Of a stretch of 15,059 nt of DNA, positions 1-6,867 are shown in pieces; position 1 is the stretch's first letter, and each line of letters opens with the position of its first letter. The notes under the pieces were generated by a model. The model saw only the letters and a list, made by a program, of their open reading frames with translations. It had not been told where the DNA came from and did no database searches. A program made the position numbers and the translations under genes. Origin of the DNA: Oceanospirillum sp964342385. Its GTDB lineage: Bacteria > Pseudomonadota > Gammaproteobacteria > Pseudomonadales > Halomonadaceae. The stretch is from positions 1 through 15,059 of the forward strand of contig CAYFGP010000152.1 of the NCBI GenBank assembly GCA_964342385.1. The letters are read 5' to 3'.

Positions 1-329
1 GTTTAGACTGGATATGCGCAGTTCATTGAAATCAGAACTACGCACTGTCTAGTAATGCAATCAAGTTCTTGTTGAGCAGGAAAGAACATCATGATCAGAA
101 ACCTCTTTTAAAACAAACCTTTCGGCGCATAATAACAAACACAGAGCATTCAAAGAATATTCAAGGAAAATCAAAGCGTAAAAGGTGTCTTTCCCCTAAA
201 AACTCCTTTAAACCAACCACGTTTGTAGCTTATCAATTAGCGGAAGGTTTAAGCGAAGATGTTCTTTTAAACTCATGACTCTGTTTAACCCCTGCTGTCA
301 CAATATGTCCCGTTTGGCGGAACAATACC

Positions 330-368
330 GGTACATAAAGGTGACACAGAGGTAACATGAGGTCGGTA
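330..368 (+). promoter_or_regulatory. Four GGT-type direct repeats, candidate response-regulator operator
   Basis: GGTACATA (330-337), GGTGACAC (340-347), GGTAACAT (351-358) and GGTCGGTA (361-368) start 10, 11 and 10 bases apart, so all lie on one face of the helix. OmpR/PhoB-family regulators typically bind direct repeats with this period, and such a regulator is encoded at the end of the operon immediately downstream. Autoregulation is therefore a natural inference. I could not place a convincing -35/-10 pair around the repeats. Confidence 0.45.
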
Positions 369-417
369 AATTGCCCCTAAATCATTCAGCACTTTGTGCA
401 ACCCCAGGCAATTTACC
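365..417 (+). repeat. 11-bp perfect inverted repeat in the leader of the TPR-protein gene
   Basis: GGTAAATTGCC (365-375) and GGCAATTTACC (407-417) are exact reverse complements separated by 31 bases. The loop contains a smaller inverted repeat, GCAC-TTT-GTGC (390-400). The right arm ends one or two bases before the AAGGA ribosome-binding site (419-423) of the gene starting at 431. It could be an RNA hairpin in the 5' leader or a DNA operator; there is no T-run, so it is not a simple terminator. Confidence 0.5.
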
Positions 418-430
418 AAAGGAATAGATT

Positions 431-1876
431 ATGTTGAAAAAAATGGCATTGATATGCGTTGCCAGCGCAATGATGACGTCGGCTTGGGCCCAGCCTGTCA
501 GCGAGCTGCTGGAACAGGCGGCTTATCAGGAAGAAACCGTTGGCGACTTGCAAGCGGCGGCTAAGCTTTATGAAGCGGTGGCGGAGAGTCACAAAGCCGA
601 CAGGGCTTTGGCAGCTAAAGCATTATACCGTTTATCCGTGTGCTATCAGCGTTTGGGTCTTCACGATCAGTCACGGGATGTTTTGCAAACGCTGGTGCGG
701 GAATACCCTCAACAGACTCTGTATACCGCTAAAGCACTGCAAGATCTGGGTACAGTGGATAGGGTGGATCTGATACTGCAAGCCGCTCCTTGGCAAGACG
801 GGGAAACCGTTCAATACATATTGAAGGGCAACGGCGGTGCCTCTCTAGGCCTGCTGGAATTTACGGTCAATAACCGTATGGAAGAGGGTCAGAGCCTATG
901 GGATATTGAGGCTTACACTGTGCTACCGATGTTGGATAACCAGATTTTCCGCCATGTCGAGGCGACAGATGAGGGCTTTAGACCCCGTTATATTCGACTG
1001 GAAGGCAATCAGGTGGGCAAGCACTCTGCCAGCTATGGCGAGGGAACTATCAATCTTTCCACCAACGGGCAAAGCACGGGCAAGCCTATCGTCACTGAAG
1101 GTGCTGTTTTTGACAACGAACAGATGCTGTATCTGTTGCGCCGTCTACCGCTGAAAGAAGGCTATCAAATCCAGCTCAATGTTTTTGAGAATTTGAGCAA
1201 GTCGATGATCTCAGCTGATCTCAAGGTTAAGGGCTCGCAGCTTATTGATGTCCCCGCTGGGAGCTTTGATACCTATGAGGTGCACCTGGATAATCCCAGC
1301 CAGGAAGCCACGTTCTGGGTGGCTAAGGACGCAGCGCGTCAGGTGGTGAAATTTGAGAACCGTTTCTTTACCGCAGAGTTGGCGGATATCCGCAATGAGC
1401 ATGGGGCTGGCTCTCAATTATACTCTCTGGAGCAGGCGCAATTATCCCTAAAAGCCCCGGAAGGCTGGCGCTTATTTGATGCCGGTTCCCCTTCTCCTCA
1501 TTACGACAGCTACCTCTATGCGCTGCCACCGGAAATGGGGGCTTGGGCGCTGTTTATCACTAAATTTATGGATACTGAGGCTATCCCTGATCTGAATATC
1601 GAGCGGGTTGTAGCGGGTGATCTACAAGCTATTAAGGGCTTCTTGAAGGGTTATAAGCTACGGGATAACAGTCCTTACTACCGTGATAGCGTCAGTCTGC
1701 CTGCGCAAAGCTTTATCGGTGATTATGTTCAGAACGGCCAGAATATGGTGGAGTACCGTACCTATCTACTGGGTAAAAAAGGCATCTACTGGTTTGTCTT
1801 CCGGGTGGAGGCTGAAAAGTTCGAGCACTATCGCCCTCAGTTCGATGCTCTGGTTGATAGTTTCGAGGCGATTTGA
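431..1876 (+). CDS. Exported TPR protein with DUF3108-like and PsbP-like domains
   Basis: A 481-aa protein of unknown function and the first gene of a signalling operon. Residues 1-20 form a Sec signal peptide (Lys-Lys, hydrophobic core, cleavage after Ala-Trp-Ala), so it should be periplasmic or membrane-attached; I see no lipobox Cys. Residues about 25-95 contain TPR-like helices (the GDLQAAAKLYEAVAE segment and a second around residues 64-90). Residues about 110-320 are beta-rich and resemble DUF3108-type domains. Residues about 330-480 resemble a PsbP/Mog1-like fold ending in a segment typical of that group. The start is ATG with AAGGA eight bases upstream. The stop overlaps a possible TTG start of the kinase, so the two are probably coupled. 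The domain assignments are by eye, and a role as a partner of the kinase is inferred from position only. Confidence 0.8.
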   Translation: MLKKMALICVASAMMTSAWAQPVSELLEQAAYQEETVGDLQAAAKLYEAVAESHKADRALAAKALYRLSVCYQRLGLHDQSRDVLQTLVREYPQQTLYTAKALQDLGTVDRVDLILQAAPWQDGETVQYILKGNGGASLGLLEFTVNNRMEEGQSLWDIEAYTVLPMLDNQIFRHVEATDEGFRPRYIRLEGNQVGKHSASYGEGTINLSTNGQSTGKPIVTEGAVFDNEQMLYLLRRLPLKEGYQIQLNVFENLSKSMISADLKVKGSQLIDVPAGSFDTYEVHLDNPSQEATFWVAKDAARQVVKFENRFFTAELADIRNEHGAGSQLYSLEQAQLSLKAPEGWRLFDAGSPSPHYDSYLYALPPEMGAWALFITKFMDTEAIPDLNIERVVAGDLQAIKGFLKGYKLRDNSPYYRDSVSLPAQSFIGDYVQNGQNMVEYRTYLLGKKGIYWFVFRVEAEKFEHYRPQFDALVDSFEAI

Positions 1877-1878
1877 AC

Positions 1879-4134
1879 ATGAAGTTGCACGATTACCCCT
1901 GGCAACTCCTACTGGTGCTGGCACTGGGGGTATTCGTGCCTACGGCTTGTGTGATCTGGTTTATGGGCGAGGCGATGAATAACGAACGCCTGGCGGTCAA
2001 TCAGAAAGTCGCGGCGCTTTATCAGCAGCGCTTTGAGCAGGTGCAAGAACGGCTACATGAACACTGGCTGCAAAAGTTTGACGTACTGGAAGCACTGGAG
2101 CCTTTACAAAATGAGGCCAAGTTGTTTGCCGATGTGGTGCGTCAGGGCCTTGCCAGTAGTGTGCTGATTCGTGATCCGCGTGGGAGCGTTCGTTACCCAA
2201 GCCACAACGTAGAATCTGGTCAACAGATGCCTGTTGACTGGGAGCAAGCGCAGACCATCGAGTACCGTGATAAAGATCTCGTGACTGCTGAAGAGGCCTA
2301 TCAAGCCATTGCTGAATCGGCTACATCCATCGATGTAGCTGCGCGAGCTTATCTGGCTCTGGCGCGTGTGCTTATTCAGTCACAGCGACATGCTGAGGCG
2401 CTTAAGCTGCTTACGATAACGTTGGCCGAGGCACGTTTTGATAGTGCACAGGACACACTGGGTCGATTGATTCAACCTAATGCCCAACTCAGGGCTTTGC
2501 AATTGATTCGATCACTGGAAGAAAGCGAAATTAAAAGGCCTGAGAACCCAACCGCTGCTAATCCTTCGCTTGCTGACTACAAACAGCAAGCACTCAATAC
2601 TCTGGCAGAGCGTCTGAATAATTATGAAGATCACGAACTAAAGGCCAGCCAGAGACGCTTTTTGATGGGACAGCTGCTTGATCTTGTCGGAGATCAAGCC
2701 TTGTTTACCAATACTACGCTTTCAATACCTCTGACACCTTCAATACCTCTGACGCCTTTAAGAACTCGGGCCTTACCGACTTATCAGGCGGAAAAGCTTG
2801 TTGCTCGTTATCTGGCATCTGGTTCTGCGGGGGCAAATCCGGGTGGATTGCGTGATACGCCGTTGCCAGGTGTGCTGCACTATATCACTGAGAACAATAG
2901 GCTCGTTGCCTTATACACCCAACAAGCAATAATCTCGGAATTTGAACGTTTAAAGGTCGATTGGCAAATCCCGGAGGGTGTTGACGTTAAGTTGTTTCCA
3001 CCGGCGACAATCTCTGCCTCTACTGTAACTCCGGTCTTAACCTCAGAGGAAACCAAGGATGAGGCTATAACGATTCTATCTGCAGGTGCCCCCCTGTATG
3101 GCTGGTATCTGAGCTTTAGCTTTACAGATAAGTCGCCCTTTAGCAGCGCAGCAAGTAAACAGATTTCTGTTTATCTATGGGTTGGAATTCTGATCGTTTT
3201 CACCCTGATTGTACTGGCGGTGGTCACCGCGCGTTTTGTCGGACACCAGCTCCGTAACAGTCGCTTAAAACGAGATCTGGTAGATACCGTTTCTCATGAG
3301 TTGAAAACGCCCTTAGCCTCCATTCGTTTGCTGGTGGATACTCTACTGAATGAGAGTCATCAACCCAGTAATGCTCAAGGAACAAGTCATACTCAAGGAA
3401 ATAGCCATCAACCGAGCAACCATCAACAGAATAGCTCTCAAGGGAATAGGCGGGCACTGGATGAGACTACGCGCGAGTATCTACAGCTAATCGCACGGGA
3501 GAACCTTAGATTGAGTCAGTTGGTGGATAATCTTCTGACCTTCTCCCGATTGGAGAAGCAATCCCATCGCTTTGATTTTCAATACCAACATCCAGAGGCT
3601 ATAGCACAGCTGGCGCTGGATGCAGTACGTGAAAAAAGCCTGGCACAGGGCTTTTCCATCGAAGTGAGTATCTCAGAAGATTTACCCGAAATTGTTGCCG
3701 ATGAAAGTTTATTGGTTACTGCATTGGTAAATTTGTTGGACAACGCCGTGAAATACTCCGGTGATAGCCGAAAAATCCAGTTCAGGCTTGAGCAATCGAC
3801 CCGTCCAGAAGGCTCAGGCAAAAGAGCTTTAAGTAAGGAACGCTCAGGTAAAGCAGGCAAAACGGCGATGGTGTGTTTTCAGATACAAGATTTTGGTATC
3901 GGTATTCCGGACAAGGATTTGAATAAGATTTTTGGACGCTTCTACCGGGTGGATAAGCAGCTTTCCCAAGAAGTGGAAGGCTGTGGTCTGGGCCTTAATA
4001 TTGTGGACTTCGTTGTGAAATCCCACAGTGGCTGTGTTGTGGTAGACAGTGAACAAGGTCAGGGGAGTTTGTTTAGCCTTTACCTGCCGCTAGTGGATTC
4101 GGCTGCTGCTGAACAACTGCTCAAAGACGTGTGA
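1879..4134 (+). CDS. Sensor histidine kinase with large TPR-like periplasmic domain
   Basis: Membrane histidine kinase of about 751 aa. One TM helix lies near residues 9-28, a periplasmic region of about 400 residues follows, with TPR-like helices (the TAEEAYQAIAESA and ARAYLALARVL segments), then TM2 near 433-457. The cytoplasmic part has the H-box (SHELKTPLASIR, phospho-His codon 3295-3297), an N-box (LVNLLDNAVKYS), G1 (DFGIGIPDKD) and G2 (GCGLGLNIV), all intact, so it should be active. Start: ATG at 1879 lies 10 bases after GAGG (1865-1868); a TTG at 1873, overlapping the upstream stop, is the alternative. It is odd in carrying low-complexity insertions within the DHp hairpin (3355-3453) and the ATPase domain (about 3796-3864), plus a tandem repeat in the sensor domain (2721-2756). 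It pairs with the response regulator at 4193. The signal it senses is unknown. Confidence 0.93.
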   Translation: MKLHDYPWQLLLVLALGVFVPTACVIWFMGEAMNNERLAVNQKVAALYQQRFEQVQERLHEHWLQKFDVLEALEPLQNEAKLFADVVRQGLASSVLIRDPRGSVRYPSHNVESGQQMPVDWEQAQTIEYRDKDLVTAEEAYQAIAESATSIDVAARAYLALARVLIQSQRHAEALKLLTITLAEARFDSAQDTLGRLIQPNAQLRALQLIRSLEESEIKRPENPTAANPSLADYKQQALNTLAERLNNYEDHELKASQRRFLMGQLLDLVGDQALFTNTTLSIPLTPSIPLTPLRTRALPTYQAEKLVARYLASGSAGANPGGLRDTPLPGVLHYITENNRLVALYTQQAIISEFERLKVDWQIPEGVDVKLFPPATISASTVTPVLTSEETKDEAITILSAGAPLYGWYLSFSFTDKSPFSSAASKQISVYLWVGILIVFTLIVLAVVTARFVGHQLRNSRLKRDLVDTVSHELKTPLASIRLLVDTLLNESHQPSNAQGTSHTQGNSHQPSNHQQNSSQGNRRALDETTREYLQLIARENLRLSQLVDNLLTFSRLEKQSHRFDFQYQHPEAIAQLALDAVREKSLAQGFSIEVSISEDLPEIVADESLLVTALVNLLDNAVKYSGDSRKIQFRLEQSTRPEGSGKRALSKERSGKAGKTAMVCFQIQDFGIGIPDKDLNKIFGRFYRVDKQLSQEVEGCGLGLNIVDFVVKSHSGCVVVDSEQGQGSLFSLYLPLVDSAAAEQLLKDV
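2721..2756 (+). repeat. 18-bp in-frame tandem repeat in the kinase sensor domain
   Basis: TTCAATACCTCTGACACC (2721-2738) is followed directly by TTCAATACCTCTGACGCC (2739-2756), with one mismatch. Being a multiple of three it adds a duplicated Ser-Ile-Pro-Leu-Thr-Pro unit to the periplasmic domain. It looks like a recent slippage duplication. Confidence 0.85.
3355..3453 (+). repeat. Low-complexity repeat insertion in the kinase DHp domain
   Basis: Thirty-three codons encode a Ser/His/Gln/Asn/Gly-rich segment between the H-box helix (ending LLVDTLLNE) and the usual second-helix start (ALDETTREYLQLIA). The DNA is repetitive: 3373-3390 and 3391-3408 form an 18-bp imperfect tandem repeat (14 of 18 match by eye), and the codons for Ser-His-Gln-Pro-Ser-Asn occur at 3355-3372 and again at 3403-3420. 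Related kinases have only a short turn of a few residues here, as far as I recall the family. Confidence 0.75.
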
Positions 4135-4192
4135 ATAAGAACGATCACTTGCAGAGTAGAAGAAAGCTTAACGAAATAAAATAGGAGAGATC

Positions 4193-4873
4193 ATGGCAGA
4201 AGGTCGAGTATTGATTGTAGAAGATGACAGTACTCTACTGCGTGGTTTGGTGGACAACTTTGTAGCTCAGGGGTATGACGTCCAATCCTCTATGGATGGT
4301 ATGGCAGGGCTTGATCAGGCTCAGCAATGGCTACCGGATCTTATCCTGTTGGACATTATGTTACCTAAACTGAATGGCTATGCGGTGTGCGAACATATCC
4401 GTGATCTTGGTCTGGATATGCCGATTATCATGTTAACGGCTAAGGGGCAGGAAAAAGATATTGTCCGTGGCCTTAATGCCGGTGCAGATGATTATGTCAC
4501 TAAGCCCTTTGGTATTGCGGAGTTACTGGCGCGGACGAATTCGTTTTTACGCCGTCGTCGAGCAGGCAAAGAAAGTATCGTGCGTTTTGGCGATTGTGAG
4601 CTGCATGCAGAATCCCATCAATGCTTTAAGCGCGGCGAAGAAATTGAACTGACGCCAAAAGAATACGGCTTATTGGCGCTGTTTTGCGAAAAAAGCGGAC
4701 GTGCATTGACCCGTGAGACCATCCTGAATCGTGTGTGGAATCGGAATGTGTTGACGACGACTCGCAGTGTGGATCGTTGTGTAAATACCTTAAGAAAAAA
4801 GCTAGAGGACAACCCTCAGCGTCCGCAGCTGATTATCTCGGTGCGTGATGTGGGTTATCGTTTTGAAAAATAG
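4193..4873 (+). CDS. OmpR-family response regulator
   Basis: A 226-aa two-domain regulator. The receiver domain (about 1-120) has the acidic pair (Glu10, Asp11, Asp12 in VEDD), the phospho-acceptor Asp54 in LILLDIMLPK, Thr82 in MLTAK and Lys104 in YVTKPF, so all functional residues are present. The C-terminal half (about 130-226) is a winged-helix DNA-binding domain with the typical ELTPKEYGLLALF and SVDRCVNTLRKKLEDNP segments. The ATG start follows AGGAGA closely. It sits 58 bases after the kinase stop in the same operon and is the evident partner of that kinase. Its targets are not shown by the sequence, but the direct repeats at 330-368 are a candidate site for autoregulation. Confidence 0.95.
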   Translation: MAEGRVLIVEDDSTLLRGLVDNFVAQGYDVQSSMDGMAGLDQAQQWLPDLILLDIMLPKLNGYAVCEHIRDLGLDMPIIMLTAKGQEKDIVRGLNAGADDYVTKPFGIAELLARTNSFLRRRRAGKESIVRFGDCELHAESHQCFKRGEEIELTPKEYGLLALFCEKSGRALTRETILNRVWNRNVLTTTRSVDRCVNTLRKKLEDNPQRPQLIISVRDVGYRFEK

Positions 4874-4958
4874 TGTTTGGGCAATCAGCTGGTTTTCAAA
4901 TATCACAGCTATTTAGTAATTTATAGTTTGGGAATGTCTAATAGATTGGCATTATGGA

Positions 4959-5012
4959 AGGCATCCACAGCATGACCTATTACAATCAAGTGGATGCCTA
5001 TTTCAGTTTTTT
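4959..5012 (+). terminator. Candidate rho-independent terminator after the signalling operon
   Basis: AGGCATCCAC (4959-4968) and GTGGATGCCT (4990-4999) are perfect 10-bp complementary arms. A T-rich tail follows on the plus strand (TTTTTT at 5007-5012). The 21-base loop is long for an intrinsic terminator, and the T-run starts seven bases after the stem. The site lies between two convergent genes (regulator stop at 4873, trhO stop at 5051). Confidence 0.5.
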
Positions 5013-5050
5013 GCAATCGTACTGCTTTGTTTTGGCTTAGTTCTGAGCTT

Positions 5051-6103
5051 TTAGCTGTTTTTAGCTCGCTGCGCTTCCTTTTGTTGCTGCTTCAGCTCAC
5101 GGTTATGTTCCGCAAACTGTTGAGCCTGACCGCCGACGTGTTGAATACCACGGGCTTTGGCCAGTTGAACCTGCTTTTCACGATCACGGAAGCGCTGGAT
5201 TTGCTCTTCACTGTGCGTGCCATAACACTTAGGGCAGCTGACACCGGCTTCATACTGTTCGGATTGCTTATCCTCTTCAGTGATCGGCAGACGACAGGCG
5301 TTGCACATATCGTACTGGCCTTTTTCCAGATCATGGTTAACGGAAACCCGGCCATCAAATACGTAACACTCGCCTTGCCATAGGGAGTTGTCTTCCGGCA
5401 TCTCTTCCAGGTATTTCAGAATACCGCCTTCCAGGTGGTAAACCTCATCAAAACCCTGTTCTTTCAAATATGCAGTCGACTTCTCACAACGGATACCACC
5501 GGTGCAGAACATCGCCACCTTTTTGTGCTTTTCCGGGTCCAGATTCTCTTTTACATAATCTGGGAATTCGCGGAAGGTTTTGGTGTTGGGGTTAACAGCA
5601 TGTTTAAAGGTGCCGATCTCAACCTCGTAGTCATTACGGGTATCCACCAGTAGCACTTCAGGATCGCTGATTAAATCATTCCACTCATCGGGCTTCACAT
5701 AGGTACCCACCACATGACGTGGGTCTATGCCTTCAATACCCATGGTGACGATCTCTTTCTTCAGCTTCACCTTAGTACGGTTGAAAGGATTGTGCTCATG
5801 GTAGGACTCTTTACTGACAATATCAGTCAGACGAGCGTCGCTTTTCAGCCAGTCCTGCACCGCTTTAATACCCGCTTCAGGCCCGGCAATCGTGCCGTTA
5901 ATGCCTTCAGAAGCCAGTAGCAAAGTACCTTTCACCTCATGGTTCTGCATCTGCTGCAGTAGAGGTTCACGTAGCTGTTCAAAATTCTCTAAACGGACAA
6001 ACTTGTAGAGCGCGCATACCGTAATGGCTGCTGGGGCAGTGGTTGTAGATGTAGTCGTGGTTGTAGATGTATTAGTAGAAGCGTTTGGTGCAGTGTTAGT
6101 CAA
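5051..6103 (-). CDS. trhO: TrhO-type rhodanese, tRNA uridine(34) hydroxylase
   Basis: A 350-aa TrhO/YceA family protein, which makes 5-hydroxyuridine at tRNA position 34 using oxygen. An N-terminal alpha/beta domain (about 30-120; YKF, EGINGTIAG) is followed by a rhodanese domain (about 145-240) with the catalytic loop CTGGIRCEKS, active Cys at residue 200. Two Cys pairs (C267/C270 and C290/C293) suggest a metal site near the C-terminus, and the tail is Gln/Lys-rich. The start is TTG, with AGGGG eight bases upstream (minus strand) and no Met before residue 52, so the conserved domain requires it or another non-ATG start. The first 26 residues are Thr/Ser/Asn-rich low complexity, encoded by degenerate ACN repeats, and are not part of the usual fold. 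It appears to be a single-gene unit. Confidence 0.92.
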   Translation of the reverse strand: MTNTAPNASTNTSTTTTTSTTTAPAAITVCALYKFVRLENFEQLREPLLQQMQNHEVKGTLLLASEGINGTIAGPEAGIKAVQDWLKSDARLTDIVSKESYHEHNPFNRTKVKLKKEIVTMGIEGIDPRHVVGTYVKPDEWNDLISDPEVLLVDTRNDYEVEIGTFKHAVNPNTKTFREFPDYVKENLDPEKHKKVAMFCTGGIRCEKSTAYLKEQGFDEVYHLEGGILKYLEEMPEDNSLWQGECYVFDGRVSVNHDLEKGQYDMCNACRLPITEEDKQSEQYEAGVSCPKCYGTHSEEQIQRFRDREKQVQLAKARGIQHVGGQAQQFAEHNRELKQQQKEAQRAKNS

Positions 6104-6158
6104 AACAGTATCCCCTGCTAAACGAAGCGTAAATTCGTCGCAATGTGATCCAGAAAAG

Positions 6159-6195
6159 CCGTTAACCTGTAGGCGTTAGTTTTTGGTGTTAACGG
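6159..6195. repeat. Inverted repeat upstream of trhO
   Basis: CCGTTAAC (6159-6166) and GTTAACGG (6188-6195) are exact reverse complements with 21 bases between, about 29 bases centre to centre. Each arm contains the self-complementary GTTAAC. The pair lies 56-92 bases upstream of the trhO start, where an operator or promoter would be expected. Confidence 0.4.
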
Positions 6196-6207
6196 TCGAT
6201 TAAATAA

Positions 6208-6258
6208 CCAACTTCCGCAGTCGGAATTGGCCGCGCTAAGCTTACACCATCACGCGGC
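6208..6258. repeat. Two consecutive hairpins between folA and trhO
   Basis: The first is CCAACTTCCG (6208-6217), loop CAGT, CGGAATTGG (6222-6230): a nine-pair stem with one extra base. The second is GCCGCG (6230-6235) and CGCGGC (6253-6258) with a 17-base loop. Read on the minus strand they lie about 80-130 bases downstream of the folA stop. No clean T-run follows either one, so a terminator role is uncertain. Confidence 0.35.
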
Positions 6259-6340
6259 AAAATGTTGTACTAAAGAGTTATAAGTAGAGAATTTCTGGTT
6301 GTAGTGGCTGGGCTGATGGCATCAGGATAGCTGGGGAGAT

Positions 6341-6814
6341 TTAGCTCTTTTGCCAAATCTGGTAGGTGTAATCGATATTTGAACTGAAATGCTGCTCAAA
6401 AACTTGTGTTAGATGATTCGGTAGTTCAGGAAACACTACATCGCCTAAAATATCCTTATGAATGATTGAAAGATGGACTGTATCAGCCTGATCAATCAGT
6501 GATTTGTAGATTTCGCCGCCACCGGCAACAAACGCATGTTGGGTGTTCTGTTCCAGATGATTAAGTGCAGACTCAATGCTGGTGAAATAGATAACATCAG
6601 GATCATCCGATGTGATATCAGAGCGAGTGATCACCGCATATTTTCGATTAGGGAGTTTACCCATAGATTCAAAGGTTTTTCGACCGATCAATAACCATTG
6701 ATTGTAGGTCATTGCTTTAAACAGCAGCTGCTCGCCTTTGACATGCCAAGGAATATCTAAGCCTGATCCGATCACACCATTTTCAGACATGGCTGCCATT
6801 AGGGATAACTTCAT
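6341..6814 (-). CDS. Dihydrofolate reductase, close to the DfrA1 family
   Basis: A 157-aa dihydrofolate reductase, which makes tetrahydrofolate from dihydrofolate and NADPH in the cytosol. Family motifs are intact: NGVIG near residues 12-16, IPW (21-23), the acidic catalytic residue Glu28, the GRKTFESMG NADPH-binding segment, ITRS, and GGGEIYKSLI. It is full length, with ATG preceded by a perfect AAGGAGGAG (6817-6825). From memory, length (157) and many blocks match the trimethoprim-resistant DfrA1: MKLSLM at the N-terminus, KGEQLLFKA-TYNQWLL-GRKTFESMG, LPNRKYAV-TRS, GGGEIYKSLIDQ and YQIWQK at the C-terminus. E. coli FolA is 159 aa and uses Asp27, while DfrA1-type enzymes use Glu. There are no cassette-type neighbours. 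Whether it confers trimethoprim resistance, or is the cell's only DHFR, cannot be told from the sequence. Confidence 0.95.
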   Translation of the reverse strand: MKLSLMAAMSENGVIGSGLDIPWHVKGEQLLFKAMTYNQWLLIGRKTFESMGKLPNRKYAVITRSDITSDDPDVIYFTSIESALNHLEQNTQHAFVAGGGEIYKSLIDQADTVHLSIIHKDILGDVVFPELPNHLTQVFEQHFSSNIDYTYQIWQKS

Positions 6815-6867
6815 CGCTCCTCCTTGAGATCAAATGTGTGTGATGTGAAGAATGTAACTGTATAGCG

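Larger units (their letters stand above)
1..430. other. Gene-free leader region upstream of the signalling operon
   Basis: I support no gene here. The only open stretch of note (69-278, plus strand) would need a TTG start, has no Shine-Dalgarno sequence, no internal Met, and a Lys/Ser/Asn-rich translation without recognisable motifs. The first 300 bases look more A/T-rich than the genes that follow. The right-hand 100 bases hold organised signals (direct repeats at 330-368 and an inverted repeat at 365-417), listed separately. No end of an upstream gene could be identified. Confidence 0.6.

Noticed and set aside
69..278. 69-codon open frame in the leader region
   Set aside because: It needs a TTG start without a ribosome site, has no internal Met, is rich in Lys/Ser/Asn as expected of A/T-rich noncoding DNA, and has no recognisable motif.
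5092..5383. Open frames overlapping the 3' half of trhO on both strands
   Set aside because: They lie inside a well-supported gene in other frames, with no ribosome sites and no family features.
6173..6200. GGCGTTAG-type sequence that recalls an integron attC R-box near the DfrA1-like gene
   Set aside because: The match to GTTRRRY fails at the third purine, no partner RYYYAAC box sits at the right distance in the gene's orientation, and no integrase or other cassette is present.
6308..6325. CTGATG-G-CATCAG palindrome just after folA as a terminator
   Set aside because: The stem has no usable loop and no T-run follows on the minus strand.
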